A stretch of 55,019 bases of DNA from Bacillus sp. ISL-51 (GCF_018613535.1 NZ_JAGGQB010000010.1:1-55019), one strand, 5' to 3'. Shown: positions 30,021 to 40,292, counted from the first letter of the stretch. A program made the numbers and translations. The notes: a model not told the origin generated them from the letters alone.

Positions 30021-30251
30021 TTATTGAATAAATGTATGGTGTTCATGATACTGCGGATTACGCTCCAGCGCCTCTTGGCAGTCTTCACAAATTGTAAGAA
30101 CATGGACATCTCCATTGTCTTTATATGAAATCATATCGTTTCTTTCCTCATTTGTTAAGTGCTGAAATCCAAGTGACTGTGTCGGCACCATCGAATATTC
30201 CAGGCTTCCTACTTTATAACCGCAGTGGCGGCAGAAATAATGCAAAGCCAT
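30021..30251 (-). CDS. fin: Anti-sigma-A factor Fin (YabK)
   Basis: A forespore protein that inhibits sigma-A and helps the switch from sigma-F to sigma-G (known in B. subtilis). The 76-aa protein is a small zinc-ribbon-like fold with Cys7/Cys10 (CRHC) and Cys55/Cys58 (CEDC). AGGAGG lies 8 nt before the ATG. Upstream, sequences matching sigma-F and sigma-G promoters overlap one another and the stop codon of pth. A terminator follows, so it is largely independent of mfd. Confidence 0.95.
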   Translation of the reverse strand: MALHYFCRHCGYKVGSLEYSMVPTQSLGFQHLTNEERNDMISYKDNGDVHVLTICEDCQEALERNPQYHEHHTFIQ

Positions 30252-30277
30252 ACATTGGACCTCCTGATGTAAAAAAT

Positions 30278-30318
30278 CATTTTTCCCTAGTATGGTCTCC
30301 CATTATGTATCTTATACA
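30278..30318 (-). promoter_or_regulatory. fin promoter(s): sigma-G and overlapping sigma-F
   Basis: Sigma-G: minus strand TGTATA (30313-30318) and CATACTA (30288-30294), 18 bp apart, both near perfect. Sigma-F: GGGAAAAATG (30278-30287) fits the -10 consensus GGNRANAHTR, with ACATA 16 bp upstream as a 4/5 -35. The sigma-G -35 lies over the stop codon of pth (30312-30314). Confidence 0.7.
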
Positions 30319-30878
30319 TTTGCATTAAATTCGTTCATGACTTCTAAAAACGGTTTCGTTAAGGACGCATCACAGGCTTTAACTGATTTTGAAATGGCTT
30401 CATTGATAAACGGCGCTTCTTCTTTCGAAAAGGCTCCTAACACGTAGTCAACCACTTTCATTCCATTGACGGGACGGCCGATTCCGATTCTGATGCGGTC
30501 AAATTCGGGGGTTCCGAGGTGCTGTATCAGGGATTTTATGCCGTTGTGGCCGCCTGCGCTTCCTTTCGTCCGCAGCCGGATTTTACCCGTAGGCAGATCG
30601 AGATCATCATAAATGACCTTCAGATCTTCATTCTCCGCTTCATAATAATCCATTAACGGCCGCAAACATTCCCCTGATAAATTCATATATGTAAGCGGTT
30701 TAACGAGTAGAACTTTTTTTCCGGAAACAAAGCCCGTTCCGTAAAGCCCGTTGAATTTCGTTTTGTTCAGTTCAATATTCCATTCCTTTGCAAGCTGGTC
30801 AATGGCCATAAAGCCGACATTATGTCGTGTATTTTCATAGTTCTTTCCCGGATTTCCCAGACCGGCTATCACAAGCAT
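30312..30878 (-). CDS. pth: Peptidyl-tRNA hydrolase (SpoVC)
   Basis: Releases peptides from prematurely dissociated peptidyl-tRNA; essential, and first found in B. subtilis as the sporulation locus spoVC. The 188-aa enzyme has [18 protein letters not shown] with the catalytic His at residue 19, [15 protein letters not shown] and the [12 protein letters not shown] motif. GGAGG precedes the ATG. It follows ctc (RplY), separated by a terminator; part of the glmU-prs-ctc-pth transcription unit in strain 168. Confidence 0.97.
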   Translation of the reverse strand: MLVIAGLGNPGKNYENTRHNVGFMAIDQLAKEWNIELNKTKFNGLYGTGFVSGKKVLLVKPLTYMNLSGECLRPLMDYYEAENEDLKVIYDDLDLPTGKIRLRTKGSAGGHNGIKSLIQHLGTPEFDRIRIGIGRPVNGMKVVDYVLGAFSKEEAPFINEAISKSVKACDASLTKPFLEVMNEFNANV

Positions 30879-30924
30879 CGCAAATCCTCCCTTAAAACAT
30901 GGCTGTAATTCTTCTCATTCTAGC

Positions 30925-30957
30925 ACAAAAGACGTAACCGCGGGCGGGTTACGTCTT
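30925..30957 (-). terminator. Intrinsic terminator/attenuator between ctc and pth
   Basis: An 11-bp stem, AAGACGTAACC (30929-30939) / GGTTACGTCTT (30947-30957), loop of 7, is followed by TTGTGC on the minus strand. The T tract is short, so partial read-through into pth is likely. Confidence 0.7.
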
Positions 30958-30964
30958 AAAGCAC

Positions 30965-31573
30965 TTATTGTTTTTCTCCTTCGGAATCATCCTCAGGCGC
31001 TGGTTCTGCATCCTCTTCGAAGGCTTCTTGCTTCGGAGGAAGGATGGACGCCACGACCTCTTCCGGTTCGTTCATGAACGTATAGCTGCCGTCAGCAGTT
31101 AGGTCCGCAATTGTCAAAACGTCATTCATCTCAAGTCCCGAAATATCAATATTGATTGTCTGAGGGATGTCTTTCGGCTTAGCCTTAATCGAAAGTTCAT
31201 GCAGCGGCTGCTGGATGATGCCTCCGTCTTTGACTCCTTTTGCCTCTCCCGTCAGCTGAATCGGCACTTCAGCCTCAAGTTCCTCACTCATATTTACGAC
31301 TTGAAAATCGGCGTGCGTCAACTCGTTTTTGAGCGGGTCTATCTGAAGATCAGTCACCATGACTGATTGCTGATTTCCGTTGACATCAATTGTAATAATC
31401 GCGTTTTTTCCTTCGTCCCGCAATGTTTTACGCAATTCAATACTGTCTAAGGAGACAGGTGTATTCGTTGTTTCTTTACCGTATATAATCCCCGGAACAT
31501 GTCCTGAATGACGGATTTTCCGAAGCGTCGAACGTTTAAAATCTGTTCTTTCGTTTGCTTTTAAAGTTGCCAT
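30965..31573 (-). CDS. ctc: 50S ribosomal protein L25/general stress protein Ctc
   Basis: A 5S rRNA-binding ribosomal protein of the L25/TL5/Ctc family, induced by sigma-B stress in B. subtilis. The 202-aa protein has the L25 domain (1-95, HVPGIIYGKE..VSLDSIELRKTL) and the longer TL5 C-terminal domain (95-180), with an acidic tail (EEDAEPAPEDDSEGEKQ). The ATG at 31573 gives MATLKANERTDF; the frame has an in-frame ATG four codons earlier that overlaps the AGGATGGTG ribosome binding region. A clear sigma-B promoter lies upstream. Confidence 0.95.
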   Translation of the reverse strand: MATLKANERTDFKRSTLRKIRHSGHVPGIIYGKETTNTPVSLDSIELRKTLRDEGKNAIITIDVNGNQQSVMVTDLQIDPLKNELTHADFQVVNMSEELEAEVPIQLTGEAKGVKDGGIIQQPLHELSIKAKPKDIPQTINIDISGLEMNDVLTIADLTADGSYTFMNEPEEVVASILPPKQEAFEEDAEPAPEDDSEGEKQ

Positions 31574-31617
31574 ATTCAGCACCATCCTATTTATCGTTTT
31601 ATCGTCCTATTAGAACA

Positions 31618-31643
31618 ATACCCACAATATCCAGGATTTAAAC
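31618..31643 (-). promoter_or_regulatory. ctc promoter (sigma-B)
   Basis: Minus strand GTTTAA (31638-31643) and GGGTAT (31618-31623), spacer 14 bp, is a perfect sigma-B promoter. ctc was one of the first sigma-B genes known. Confidence 0.9.
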
Positions 31644-31657
31644 CTTAAAAGATCGGT

Positions 31658-32611
31658 TTAGCTGAATAAATAGCTTACAGATTGCTTCTCGTGAACTCGG
31701 ACGATAGCTTCTGCCAACAGAGGTCCGACAGAAAGCTGCTTGAAGCGCTCGATTTTTTTCTCATCAGGAAGCTTAATGCTGTTCGTCACGACAAGCTCCT
31801 TGATTTTAGAGTTGTTGATCCGTTCAACGGCAGGGCCTGACAATACAGGATGCGTACAGCAAGCATAAACTTCCGCAGCTCCGTTTTCAACCAGTGCATT
31901 TGCGGCAAGTGTAATTGTGCCGGCCGTATCAATGATGTCATCAATCAGAATCGCTGTTTTTCCTTCTACGTTACCGACGATATTCATCACTTCTACCTCG
32001 TTCGGTCTAGGACGGCGTTTATCGATAATCGCGATCGGCGCTTTCAGACGGTCCGCAAGTTTACGGGCGCGCGTCACACCGCCGTGGTCAGGAGAAACAA
32101 TGACGATATCTTTAAGGTCTTTGCCTTCAAAGTAATGGCCTAAAATCGGAACACCCATTAAGTGGTCAATCGGGATATCAAAGAAACCTTGAATTTGCGG
32201 CGCGTGTAAATCAAGCGCGATCACACGTGTCGCACCCGCTGTTTCAAGCAGGTTTGCAAAAAGTTTTGCCGTGATCGGTTCACGTGATCTTGCTTTTCTG
32301 TCCTGACGTGCATAGCCGTAGTATGGAATGACAATGTTAATCGTTTTTGCAGAAGCGCGTTTCAAAGCGTCAACCATGATTAACAGTTCCATAATGTGCT
32401 CGTTGACCGGCGCACTTGTCGACTGAATGATATAGCAATCACAGCCGCGAATGCTTTCTTCTATATTGATTTGGACCTCTCCGTCACTAAATCTTGTAAC
32501 AGAGCACTTTCCTAATTGAACTCCTACATTATCCGCGATTTCTTTTGCAAGCTCTGGATTTGAATTCAAAGAAAAAATCTTTAAATTCTTATCTCCGTAT
32601 TGGTTAGACAT
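31658..32611 (-). CDS. prs: Ribose-phosphate pyrophosphokinase (PRPP synthetase)
   Basis: Makes PRPP from ribose-5-phosphate and ATP for purine, pyrimidine, histidine, tryptophan and NAD synthesis. The 317-aa protein has the pyrophosphate region [11 protein letters not shown], the flexible [14 protein letters not shown] segment and the PRPP-binding [18 protein letters not shown] precedes the ATG. It is 21 nt after glmU. PRPP feeds HprT, and is the effector of PurR, both encoded in this window. Confidence 0.98.
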   Translation of the reverse strand: MSNQYGDKNLKIFSLNSNPELAKEIADNVGVQLGKCSVTRFSDGEVQINIEESIRGCDCYIIQSTSAPVNEHIMELLIMVDALKRASAKTINIVIPYYGYARQDRKARSREPITAKLFANLLETAGATRVIALDLHAPQIQGFFDIPIDHLMGVPILGHYFEGKDLKDIVIVSPDHGGVTRARKLADRLKAPIAIIDKRRPRPNEVEVMNIVGNVEGKTAILIDDIIDTAGTITLAANALVENGAAEVYACCTHPVLSGPAVERINNSKIKELVVTNSIKLPDEKKIERFKQLSVGPLLAEAIVRVHEKQSVSYLFS

Positions 32612-32632
32612 GGTAAACCTCCGATTTTAGGA

Positions 32633-34003
32633 TTATTTTTTATGAATATTTTTCACATAATCTTCTTTGTTGACTTGTCTCGCTCTGGCGATAGCAAGCG
32701 CTTCGCCCGGTACATCTTCTGTTACGGTTGAGCCCGCAGCGACGTACGCGCCTTCTCCTACAGTAACAGGAGCAACCAAATTGGAGTTGCAGCCTATAAA
32801 AGCGCTGTCTTCAATTTTCGTTAAATACTTCTTCTTCCCATCATAATTGACCGTGATGGAGCCGCAGCCGAGATTTACATCCTCGCCTACTTCAGCATCA
32901 CCGACGTAGCTTAAATGGGACGCCTTGCTTCGGTCGCCGAATTGTGTTTTCTTGATTTCCACAAAGTTTCCGATCTTCACTTCATTACCAATTGCCGAAT
33001 CAGGTCTGATGTGAGCAAATGGTCCGATGTTGACATCATTCCCAACTTTGCTTCGATTGACAACGGACTGTTTAATCAATGTGCGGCTGCCGATTGAGCT
33101 GTCCTCTACCTCAGTATGAGGGCCGATGACACATTCTTCACCGATTTCAACTTGTCCATTCAAAACAGTTCCGGGATATATAACTGTATCTTGTCCGATG
33201 ATGGCTTCAGCTGAGATGTAAGTATTCATCGGATCAATTAAAGTGACTCCGTTTTGCATATGCCGTTTGTTGATCCGCTCTTTCATATACATTTCAGCCT
33301 GAGAAAGAGCGACTCTATCATTCACTCCGAGCGTCTCTTGGAAGTTACCAGTCTGGTAAGCGGCAACAGTTTCGCCTTCGTTTTTCAGGATTTCGATGAC
33401 ATCCGGCAGATAATACTCGCCTTGGGCGTTTTCATTCGAAACCTGCTCAATAACACGAAAAAGAGCCTCGTTATCAAAACAGTACGTTCCCGTGTTGATT
33501 TCTTTCACAAGACGTTCTTGCTCCGAAGCATCTTTATGCTCCACGATTTTTTGAACGGCGCCGTTTTCATTGCGAATGATTCTGCCGTATCCGGCCGGGT
33601 CATCGGCAACGGCTGTCAAGACCGTGGCTTTTGCACCTTTTTTTGTATGTTCCTTCAGCATGGCTTCCATTGTCTCCGCCGTCAGAAGAGGAGTATCGCC
33701 GCAAATGACGATCGTGACGCCTTTTTCACCATGAAGAAATGACTTTGCCTGTTTTACAGCGTGAGCCGTTCCGAGCTGTTCTGCTTGGAGGGCATAATCG
33801 CTTTTGTGTCCGAGCTGCTTTTTCACATCTTCGGCGCCGTGTCCTACAATGGTGACAAGCTTCGCTAAAGATAATTTCAGAGCTTCGTCAGCAACGTGCT
33901 CTACCATAGGCTTTCCGCATACCGGATGAAGGACTTTGTAAAGTTTCGATTTCATTCTCGTTCCTTGTCCGGCAGCTAAAATGACTGCAAACCGCTTATC
34001 CAT
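32633..34003 (-). CDS. glmU: Bifunctional GlmU: glucosamine-1-phosphate acetyltransferase / UDP-GlcNAc pyrophosphorylase
   Basis: Makes UDP-GlcNAc, the precursor for peptidoglycan and teichoic acid linkage units. The 456-aa protein has an N-terminal nucleotidyltransferase domain with [12 protein letters not shown] (9-20) and CGDTPLLT, and a C-terminal left-handed beta-helix acetyltransferase (about 250-456) with repeated hexapeptides such as [19 protein letters not shown] lies before the ATG. It opens the glmU-prs-ctc-pth cluster from its own sigma-A promoter; known in B. subtilis as gcaD. Confidence 0.97.
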   Translation of the reverse strand: MDKRFAVILAAGQGTRMKSKLYKVLHPVCGKPMVEHVADEALKLSLAKLVTIVGHGAEDVKKQLGHKSDYALQAEQLGTAHAVKQAKSFLHGEKGVTIVICGDTPLLTAETMEAMLKEHTKKGAKATVLTAVADDPAGYGRIIRNENGAVQKIVEHKDASEQERLVKEINTGTYCFDNEALFRVIEQVSNENAQGEYYLPDVIEILKNEGETVAAYQTGNFQETLGVNDRVALSQAEMYMKERINKRHMQNGVTLIDPMNTYISAEAIIGQDTVIYPGTVLNGQVEIGEECVIGPHTEVEDSSIGSRTLIKQSVVNRSKVGNDVNIGPFAHIRPDSAIGNEVKIGNFVEIKKTQFGDRSKASHLSYVGDAEVGEDVNLGCGSITVNYDGKKKYLTKIEDSAFIGCNSNLVAPVTVGEGAYVAAGSTVTEDVPGEALAIARARQVNKEDYVKNIHKK

Positions 34004-34038
34004 TTAATGGCCTCCAATATCCCTTTTATCCATAGAAA

Positions 34039-34067
34039 AATATATCCTAAATAGCTGTTGATTTCAA
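34039..34067 (-). promoter_or_regulatory. glmU-prs promoter (sigma-A)
   Basis: Minus strand TTGAAA (34062-34067) and TATATT (34039-34044) have a 17-bp spacer in the spoVG-glmU gap. Confidence 0.65.
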
Positions 34068-34129
34068 GGAGACATCATAAAGTGCAAGAATTTTCTATGT
34101 AATCGCTTTATATTTGAAAAATCAGATAT

Positions 34130-34179
34130 AAAAAAGGACTGCCGGAAAAGGCCGTTTGTCAGCCTTTATCAGCAGTCCT
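34130..34179 (-). terminator. Intrinsic terminator after spoVG
   Basis: The stem AGGACTGC / GCAGTCCT (34135-34142 and 34172-34179) encloses a smaller internal hairpin (AAGGC..GCCTT type) and is followed on the minus strand by a T run. Confidence 0.8.
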
Positions 34180-34193
34180 GCATTTTGTTATTT

Positions 34194-34487
34194 TTAAGAA
34201 GCTCCAGCTTCTTCATATTCTAATGCTTCAGAGTCACCCAAACGATGGTACTCATTTAAAACAGCATCCTGGATCTTGCCCCGCGTGCTGGAATTAATAG
34301 GATGAGCAATATCGCGGAATTCTCCATCAGGGGTGCGTTTACTCGGCATCGCAACGAAAAGACCATTGTTTCCATCAATCACACGAATATCATGTACGAC
34401 AAATTCGTGATCCAGCGTGATGGATGCAATCGCTCTCATGCGACCATCGGTATTCACGCGGCGTAATCTTACGTCAGTAACTTCCAC
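34194..34487 (-). CDS. spoVG: SpoVG, RNA/DNA-binding regulator of septation and sporulation
   Basis: A 97-aa SpoVG-family nucleic-acid-binding protein with pleiotropic roles in asymmetric septation, biofilm and virulence in Firmicutes. It has the standard N-terminus [20 protein letters not shown] and the conserved [17 protein letters not shown] segment. The start is GTG (34485-34487), 9 nt after AAGGTGG. It is driven by one of the best-known sigma-H promoters, which is visible upstream, and ends in a terminator. In B. subtilis it is repressed by AbrB through that upstream region. Confidence 0.97.
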   Translation of the reverse strand: MEVTDVRLRRVNTDGRMRAIASITLDHEFVVHDIRVIDGNNGLFVAMPSKRTPDGEFRDIAHPINSSTRGKIQDAVLNEYHRLGDSEALEYEEAGAS

Positions 34488-34530
34488 AGTAGTTCACCAC
34501 CTTTTCCCTATATAAAAGCATTAGTCTAAC

Positions 34531-34556
34531 AATTCCACGATTCTTTTTAAAATCCT
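34531..34556 (-). promoter_or_regulatory. spoVG promoter (sigma-H)
   Basis: Minus strand GCAGGATTT (core AGGATT at 34551-34556) and GGAATTGTT (core GGAATT at 34531-34536) match the sigma-H -35 and -10. The AT-rich stretch upstream (34560-34650) is where AbrB is known to bind in B. subtilis. Confidence 0.85.
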
Positions 34557-34641
34557 GCATGTTCCGAAAAGTTTTTTTGAAAATATAGGATATACATACA
34601 CAAATAGGTGATAAAACATTTTTGGAAATCATATACTGCAT

Positions 34642-34669
34642 AAAAAAAATGATTCCGGAACCCGGAACC
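34642..34669 (-). terminator. Intrinsic terminator after yabJ
   Basis: Minus strand GGTTCCGG / CCGGAATC with a 3-nt loop (34651-34669, one G-U pair) followed by ATTTTTTTT. Confidence 0.8.
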
Positions 34670-34684
34670 ACTTTCTAACAATAA

Positions 34685-35062
34685 TTATTTCACTAACGCG
34701 ATGACTTCGATTTCAACGAGAGCGTCTTTCGGCAGTCTTGCAACTTCCACACAAGACCTTGCCGGCTTATGTACATCAAAATATTGTCCGTACACTTCAT
34801 TCACATCCGCAAACTGCTCCATATCAGCAATAAACACCGTTGCTTTTACAACCGTCTCAAGAGAAGCGCCTGCTTCTTTCAAAACAGCCTTTAAATTGCT
34901 GAACACTTGACGCGTTTGCTCTTTGATATCACCGTTTACCATTTCTCCCTCCGCAGTAAGAGGAATTTGGCCTGAACTGTAAAACATGTTATTTACGATT
35001 ATTCCTTGTGAATATGGCCCGATTGCCGCCGGCGCGTATTTCGTGTGGATCGCTTTTGTCAT
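34685..35062 (-). CDS. yabJ: RidA-family imine deaminase YabJ
   Basis: A 125-aa RidA/YjgF protein, a trimer that hydrolyses reactive enamine/imine intermediates; in B. subtilis YabJ is needed for full PurR regulation and has chaperone-like behaviour under hypochlorite (known). The sequence has YSSGQIPLT, the long [14 protein letters not shown] segment and the conserved arginine in [12 protein letters not shown]. The start overlaps the purR stop by 4 nt (ATGA), so it is coupled to purR. A terminator follows. Confidence 0.96.
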   Translation of the reverse strand: MTKAIHTKYAPAAIGPYSQGIIVNNMFYSSGQIPLTAEGEMVNGDIKEQTRQVFSNLKAVLKEAGASLETVVKATVFIADMEQFADVNEVYGQYFDVHKPARSCVEVARLPKDALVEIEVIALVK

Positions 35063-35916
35063 TTTTCTGTCTCCCCATTCTTTAAATGCTGTTCTTTAAA
35101 AAATCGCAGAAAATTGCCGTTTTGAATCTCAATTGTTTTGTCTTTCATGTTAATGGTTGAAAGAGTGAGCAGTGACATATATTCGTCGACAAGCCGTTCG
35201 TTCACTCCCTCAGCTTCAACTAAGACGCCTATCCCCGCCACGTTCGCATTAAATTCATCGAGCAGGTTAATCATGCCGGTAATCGTTCCGCCGGCTTTCA
35301 TAAAGTCATCGATGATTAATACATTTGAACCCGTTTTCAAACTTCTTTTCGCCAATGACATCGTCTGAATGCGGTTAGACGACCCTGACACATAATTGAT
35401 GCTCACTGTAGAGCCTTCCGTCACTTTATTATCTTTTCGCACAATCACTACGGGTACATTAAGATAACTGGCCGCTGCGTAAGCAAGAGGGATACCTTTT
35501 GTCGCAACGGTCATCACCACATCAATTTCCCGGTCCGCAAAGACGGAAGCAAACAGCTTGCCTACATTCGACAGGACAGAAGGTTTGCCTAAGATATCCG
35601 TTAAATATACATAACCGCCCGGAAGGATACGCTCAGGATTCACTAATGACTGTCCCAGCTCCTGTATAAACTCTTCAGCTTCAGCCTGCTTCACTTTCGG
35701 GATGTATTTGACGCCTCCGGCAGCTCCCGGCACTGTAAGCAACGTCCCAATGCCTTGCTGTTCAAAGGTTTGTTTAATAATCGTTAAATCTTCACTGATT
35801 GATGACTTTGCTGATTGATACCGTTCTGAGAAAAACGTCAACGGTATTAATTCATGCGGATGGGTTAACAAATAATTTGTTAAGTCCACCAATCTGCCGC
35901 TGCGACGAAACTTCAT
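35059..35916 (-). CDS. purR: Purine operon repressor PurR
   Basis: Represses purine synthesis and transport genes by binding paired PurBoxes; PRPP releases it. The 285-aa protein has an N-terminal winged helix (about 1-75) and a phosphoribosyltransferase-like domain with the PRPP motif [19 protein letters not shown] precedes the ATG. Two PurBox-like sequences occur in its own promoter, indicating autorepression. It is cotranscribed with yabJ. Confidence 0.97.
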   Translation of the reverse strand: MKFRRSGRLVDLTNYLLTHPHELIPLTFFSERYQSAKSSISEDLTIIKQTFEQQGIGTLLTVPGAAGGVKYIPKVKQAEAEEFIQELGQSLVNPERILPGGYVYLTDILGKPSVLSNVGKLFASVFADREIDVVMTVATKGIPLAYAAASYLNVPVVIVRKDNKVTEGSTVSINYVSGSSNRIQTMSLAKRSLKTGSNVLIIDDFMKAGGTITGMINLLDEFNANVAGIGVLVEAEGVNERLVDEYMSLLTLSTINMKDKTIEIQNGNFLRFFKEQHLKNGETEK

Positions 35917-35929
35917 GAACTTACCCCCA

Positions 35930-35979
35930 AAATCCGAATAATTTAAAAATAATATAACTTAATATACGGATTTAATCAA
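35930..35979 (-). promoter_or_regulatory. purR promoter with two PurBoxes
   Basis: Promoter: minus strand TTGATT (35974-35979) and TATATT (35951-35956), spacer 17. PurBox 1, AAATCCGTATATT on the minus strand (35961-35973), lies in the spacer; PurBox 2, AAATCCGAATAAT on the plus strand (35930-35942), lies downstream in the opposite orientation, 18 nt away. Against AWWWCCGAACWWT they match 11/13 and 12/13. The first box overlaps the ispE stop codon. Confidence 0.8.
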
Positions 35980-36841
35980 GAGCATTCTGTTCGCCGATCA
36001 TCCTCACTGCGTAAACCTGATCACAGAAACCTCTTAACCCGTTATAAATCCGCTGCACCTTTGATTCGTATTGAACCAATCCGAATACAGTCGGTCCGCT
36101 GCCGCTCATTAACACTGCATCAGCGCCGAAGCGTTTCATTTGATTTTTAATCATGGCGACCTCGGGATGCAGGTTGAGCGTAACAGACTCCAATACGTTT
36201 CCTAACTGCCCGCATACCTTTTGGTAGCTTTTTTCTTCAATTGCATCGATCATGGCCTGCACATCGGGATGACGAACCTGTTGTAAGTTTAACCGCCGGT
36301 AAACTTCAGCTGTCGATACTCCGATCGTAGGCTTTGCCAGAACGACCCAGCAATGAGGCGGCGCGCTGATATGTTTAATCTTCTCTCCGCGTCCTGTTGC
36401 GAGTGCTGTGCCTCCGTACACGCAAAAGGATACGTCTGAACCGATTTCAGCTCCGAGCTCCGCAAGCTCTTCGACGGAAAGCTTTAAATCCCAAAGCTTG
36501 TTCAGTCCTCTGAGCGTGGCCGCCGCATCGCTGCTTCCTCCGGCAAGTCCTGCCGCTACCGGAATCACCTTCGTGATCATAATGGAAACGCCCTTTTTGA
36601 CTTTGTATCTTTCTTTAAGCAGTTTTGCTGCCTGATAAGCCAAATTTCTTTGATCATCGGGAACAAAGCGGTTGTGTGATGCAACCTTTATTGTGTTTTC
36701 AGGCAGTTCTGTCAGTTCAATCCGATCTGCCAAATCAATTGTCGTCATGATCATTTCCACTTCATGATAACCATCCGGGCGTTTGTTCGTAACATCGAGG
36801 GACAGATTGATTTTGGCCGGCGCTTTTTCTAAAATACGCAT
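35972..36841 (-). CDS. ispE: 4-diphosphocytidyl-2-C-methyl-D-erythritol kinase
   Basis: A GHMP kinase in the MEP isoprenoid pathway. The 289-aa protein has the substrate motif [11 protein letters not shown] (7-17), the ATP-binding glycine-rich [15 protein letters not shown] (94-108) and the C-terminal [12 protein letters not shown] take the ATG at 36841, 6 nt after AGGTG; the longer frame begins at a GTG overlapping that sequence. Product feeds undecaprenyl phosphate, the carrier used with the GlmU product in wall synthesis. Confidence 0.96.
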   Translation of the reverse strand: MRILEKAPAKINLSLDVTNKRPDGYHEVEMIMTTIDLADRIELTELPENTIKVASHNRFVPDDQRNLAYQAAKLLKERYKVKKGVSIMITKVIPVAAGLAGGSSDAAATLRGLNKLWDLKLSVEELAELGAEIGSDVSFCVYGGTALATGRGEKIKHISAPPHCWVVLAKPTIGVSTAEVYRRLNLQQVRHPDVQAMIDAIEEKSYQKVCGQLGNVLESVTLNLHPEVAMIKNQMKRFGADAVLMSGSGPTVFGLVQYESKVQRIYNGLRGFCDQVYAVRMIGEQNALD

Positions 36842-36949
36842 AGCTTTCACCTACTTCTCCATCTAAACATAAGTATGAACATTGTATCACATTTGGAGAT
36901 CAGGAGGTACTTATCCGAAAATGACGCAATTCCCTGACAGTCATATATA

Positions 36950-36976
36950 AAAACCGGGGAACGGATCGTCCCCCGG
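36950..36976 (-). terminator. Intrinsic terminator after sspF
   Basis: The stem CCGGGG (36954-36959) / CCCCGG (36971-36976) encloses a partly paired interior and is followed on the minus strand by TTTTTATA. Confidence 0.75.
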
Positions 36977-36985
36977 GCCACTGCA

Positions 36986-37174
36986 TTATCGGTTATTTTG
37001 GTTCTGAGCCGCCATCTGCTGTTCGGCAATTTCGATTGCGCGCTTTACCATATTACCGGCATCACGTGCACGAATGCCTCCCCATCCTTCATTTTTTACC
37101 GTATCGTAAAAACCAAGATCTTTAGCCAGCTCATATTTGAACTCATCTGACATAACTCCACGACGTCTGCCCAA
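36986..37174 (-). CDS. sspF: Small acid-soluble spore protein SspF (alpha/beta type)
   Basis: A forespore protein that coats DNA and protects it from damage. The 62-aa protein has the SASP pattern: [14 protein letters not shown] (10-24) and [20 protein letters not shown] near the end. The start is TTG (37172-37174), 9 nt after AAGGGG, rather than the TTG three codons upstream that touches the ribosome binding site. In B. subtilis sspF is sigma-G dependent; I could not place a convincing sigma-G promoter. A terminator follows. Confidence 0.92.
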   Translation of the reverse strand: MGRRRGVMSDEFKYELAKDLGFYDTVKNEGWGGIRARDAGNMVKRAIEIAEQQMAAQNQNNR

Positions 37175-37308
37175 ACGAAACAACCCCTTTTATAGAAATT
37201 GGTTACCATTCGTGCACGCCACGATAAAACATGTGACATCTATAGCTTCCGTTTTAATCGGCAGAAACTTTCGAGGGAATAATTAGAAGAGCAGATTGAA
37301 GGCAAAAC

Positions 37309-37335
37309 AAAAAGCAGTAAACAAAAGTTCACTGC
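37309..37335 (-). terminator. Intrinsic terminator after veg
   Basis: Minus strand GCAGTGAAC TTTT GTTTACTGC (37314-37335, one mismatch) followed by TTTTTGTTTTG, just after the veg stop. Confidence 0.85.
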
Positions 37336-37338
37336 CCA

Positions 37339-37599
37339 TTAAAATGCTACTGAGCTTGCCGCATCATCATTAAATGTTAATTCAACAGTCTCAGTCAGAA
37401 TATCAGCATAACTGTATGAAACTCTTTCAAACGAATTCTCGTCTTGATCTAGTTGTATCACAAAAACAGCAGGGTACGTCTCAGCTAAAATGCCCGAACG
37501 CTCAATCGTTTTTCGGCGGCCACCGTTTGCTTTTAACGTAAGCCGTTTACCTAAATTTCCATCAAGCGATCTTTTTATGTCGGACAACGTCTTCGCCAT
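37339..37599 (-). CDS. veg: Veg protein
   Basis: An 86-aa protein, very abundant in vegetative cells; in B. subtilis it promotes biofilm matrix gene expression by acting on SinR (reported). It is a DUF1021 beta-barrel with [20 protein letters not shown] (23-42), similar in outline to KOW/SH3 folds that bind nucleic acid. The ATG at 37599 is preceded by GAGGTGG; the frame 11 codons longer has no ribosome binding site. Two strong sigma-A promoters lie upstream. Confidence 0.96.
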   Translation of the reverse strand: MAKTLSDIKRSLDGNLGKRLTLKANGGRRKTIERSGILAETYPAVFVIQLDQDENSFERVSYSYADILTETVELTFNDDAASSVAF

Positions 37600-37620
37600 T
37601 GCATCCACCTCACTACATTT

Positions 37621-37649
37621 ATTGTACAACAAGAGCCCAATTTTGTCAA
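37621..37649 (-). promoter_or_regulatory. veg promoter, proximal (Pveg, sigma-A)
   Basis: Minus strand TTGACA (37644-37649) and TACAAT (37621-37626), spacer 17 bp, with an AT-rich upstream region. This is the well-known strong constitutive Pveg. Confidence 0.92.
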
Positions 37650-37660
37650 ATAAAATTTAA

Positions 37661-37690
37661 ATTATATCAACGTTAATAAGCTATTGTCAA
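37661..37690 (-). promoter_or_regulatory. veg promoter, distal (sigma-A)
   Basis: Minus strand TTGACA (37685-37690) and TATAAT (37661-37666) with 18 bp between, 41 bp upstream of Pveg. Both hexamers are perfect. A further TTTTGTCAAAA palindrome lies at about 37700-37712. Confidence 0.8.
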
Positions 37691-37771
37691 CAAAATTATT
37701 TTGACAAAATTCTATTGATTCTACGTTATTTTTCACAAGTTCCGGTAATTTATGTATCAATATGTAAAATA

Positions 37772-37801
37772 ATTAACCCGCATATCGAACCATATGCGGG
37801 T
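37772..37801 (-). terminator. Hairpin after yabG, probably its terminator
   Basis: A 10-bp stem, ACCCGCATAT (37776-37785) / ATATGCGGGT (37792-37801), follows the yabG stop. On the minus strand it is followed by TAATTATTTT, a weak T tract; on the plus strand by TTTTTC. The only gene it can serve is yabG. Confidence 0.65.
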
Positions 37802-37811
37802 TTTTCTCTTG

Positions 37812-38684
37812 TTAATTTGATTTATACGGCATACCGACTCTCAGTACGCCCTTCGTTTCAATCCCTCCCATTCCTTTTTCCCTTGTGAGTGTATTTCTCA
37901 GGACATCCCAAACATTGATCCGTTCCATAAACGGAGTAAAGCTGATTTTTGCGACAATGTACACCGGATCAAGCGCATGGATATTCACGCGCGACGGCGA
38001 GCTTGCAAAATTCGCGCCCGCTCTGATCAAAGATTCGAAATGGGATTGGCAGGCGCCCGCAAAAATCACCAGCTGATCCAAATGAGGCACCTTTTTTCTC
38101 GCTTTATGAACGGTGTCGACAAAGTGCTTTGAGTGTCTGTACGCACTTAAATCGTTAATACCGCCTTTATGCTTAGAATAAGCGTCATGACCCGTAATAA
38201 CTAAAATGTCAGGTCGGTATTTGTCGAGCAATTCATCAATCGATGCCGACATTTTTTTCTCATGGCAATGAATCCCGTAGACCGGCACCCCGATTTTTTT
38301 ATAAACATTCAGGCACTTTTTCAAATATGCTTCATCGCCATCCAGATGCAATACCTTGCCCGGCATATGAAAGTAGTGCTCCTGATGCTGGTATTGGTTC
38401 GTCGCGTAATATTCCTGCTTTTCCCGAAGCAGCTTATAATCCTGGCGGAGCAGCTCGAGAGATTCATTCATCCTGCTTTCATCTTTCTGTTTTCTCATCA
38501 CCTGTTCGTCTTTTCTCACAGGCTCCAAATCAGAAAAATCAGCATCCGCAATCAATCTGACTTCGTCACCATGCAGGATAGCAATTGAATTTCCTTTGCT
38601 TGTTTGCTCTATACCAATAATGCGAAATAAAACATCCATTCGATAGGATTTTCTGGCTACCATATCCCCTATTTGAAATTGCAC
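37812..38684 (-). CDS. yabG: Sporulation-specific protease YabG
   Basis: A mother-cell cysteine-type protease that processes coat proteins such as SpoIVA and SafA in B. subtilis (known). The 290-aa protein has a small N-terminal domain (FQIGDMVARKSYRMDVLFRI), a charged linker (60-95), and a catalytic region with GIHCHEKKMSA, VITGHDAYSKHKGG and IFAGACQSHFESL, in which His and Cys are the likely catalytic residues. I take GTG 38684, 8 nt after GGAG; the GTG three codons earlier overlaps it. A candidate sigma-K promoter and a palindromic leader lie upstream. Confidence 0.93.
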   Translation of the reverse strand: MQFQIGDMVARKSYRMDVLFRIIGIEQTSKGNSIAILHGDEVRLIADADFSDLEPVRKDEQVMRKQKDESRMNESLELLRQDYKLLREKQEYYATNQYQHQEHYFHMPGKVLHLDGDEAYLKKCLNVYKKIGVPVYGIHCHEKKMSASIDELLDKYRPDILVITGHDAYSKHKGGINDLSAYRHSKHFVDTVHKARKKVPHLDQLVIFAGACQSHFESLIRAGANFASSPSRVNIHALDPVYIVAKISFTPFMERINVWDVLRNTLTREKGMGGIETKGVLRVGMPYKSN

Positions 38685-38808
38685 GTTACCCACTCCACAA
38701 ATAGACTAAGCCTCATCATGAAAGAAAGCTTTATGAAAAGCACCTCTCTCCGCTGCGGCGCTTGAAGCTTCAAGCTTTTCTTGCAGTTGAATGAATAAGG
38801 TTCTTCTC

Positions 38809-38836
38809 TAGCCTATGTGGCGGCAGTCCAAGTGGT
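38809..38836 (-). promoter_or_regulatory. Candidate yabG promoter (sigma-K)
   Basis: Minus strand CATAGGCTA (38809-38817) fits the sigma-K -10 CATANNNTA, with an AC 17 bp upstream (38835-38836). The sigma-K -35 is low in information; support comes from the known sigma-K control of yabG. Confidence 0.5.
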
Positions 38837-38846
38837 GACGCAAAAC

Positions 38847-40292
<1,446 letters not shown>

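Noticed and set aside
34474..34671. A 65-codon frame over the spoVG promoter
   Set aside because: It covers the sigma-H promoter and yabJ terminator, has no ribosome binding site, and resembles nothing.
37772..37801. Plus-strand terminator between veg and yabG
   Set aside because: The T run is better on the plus strand, but there is no plus-strand gene or promoter to end; it is assigned to yabG.
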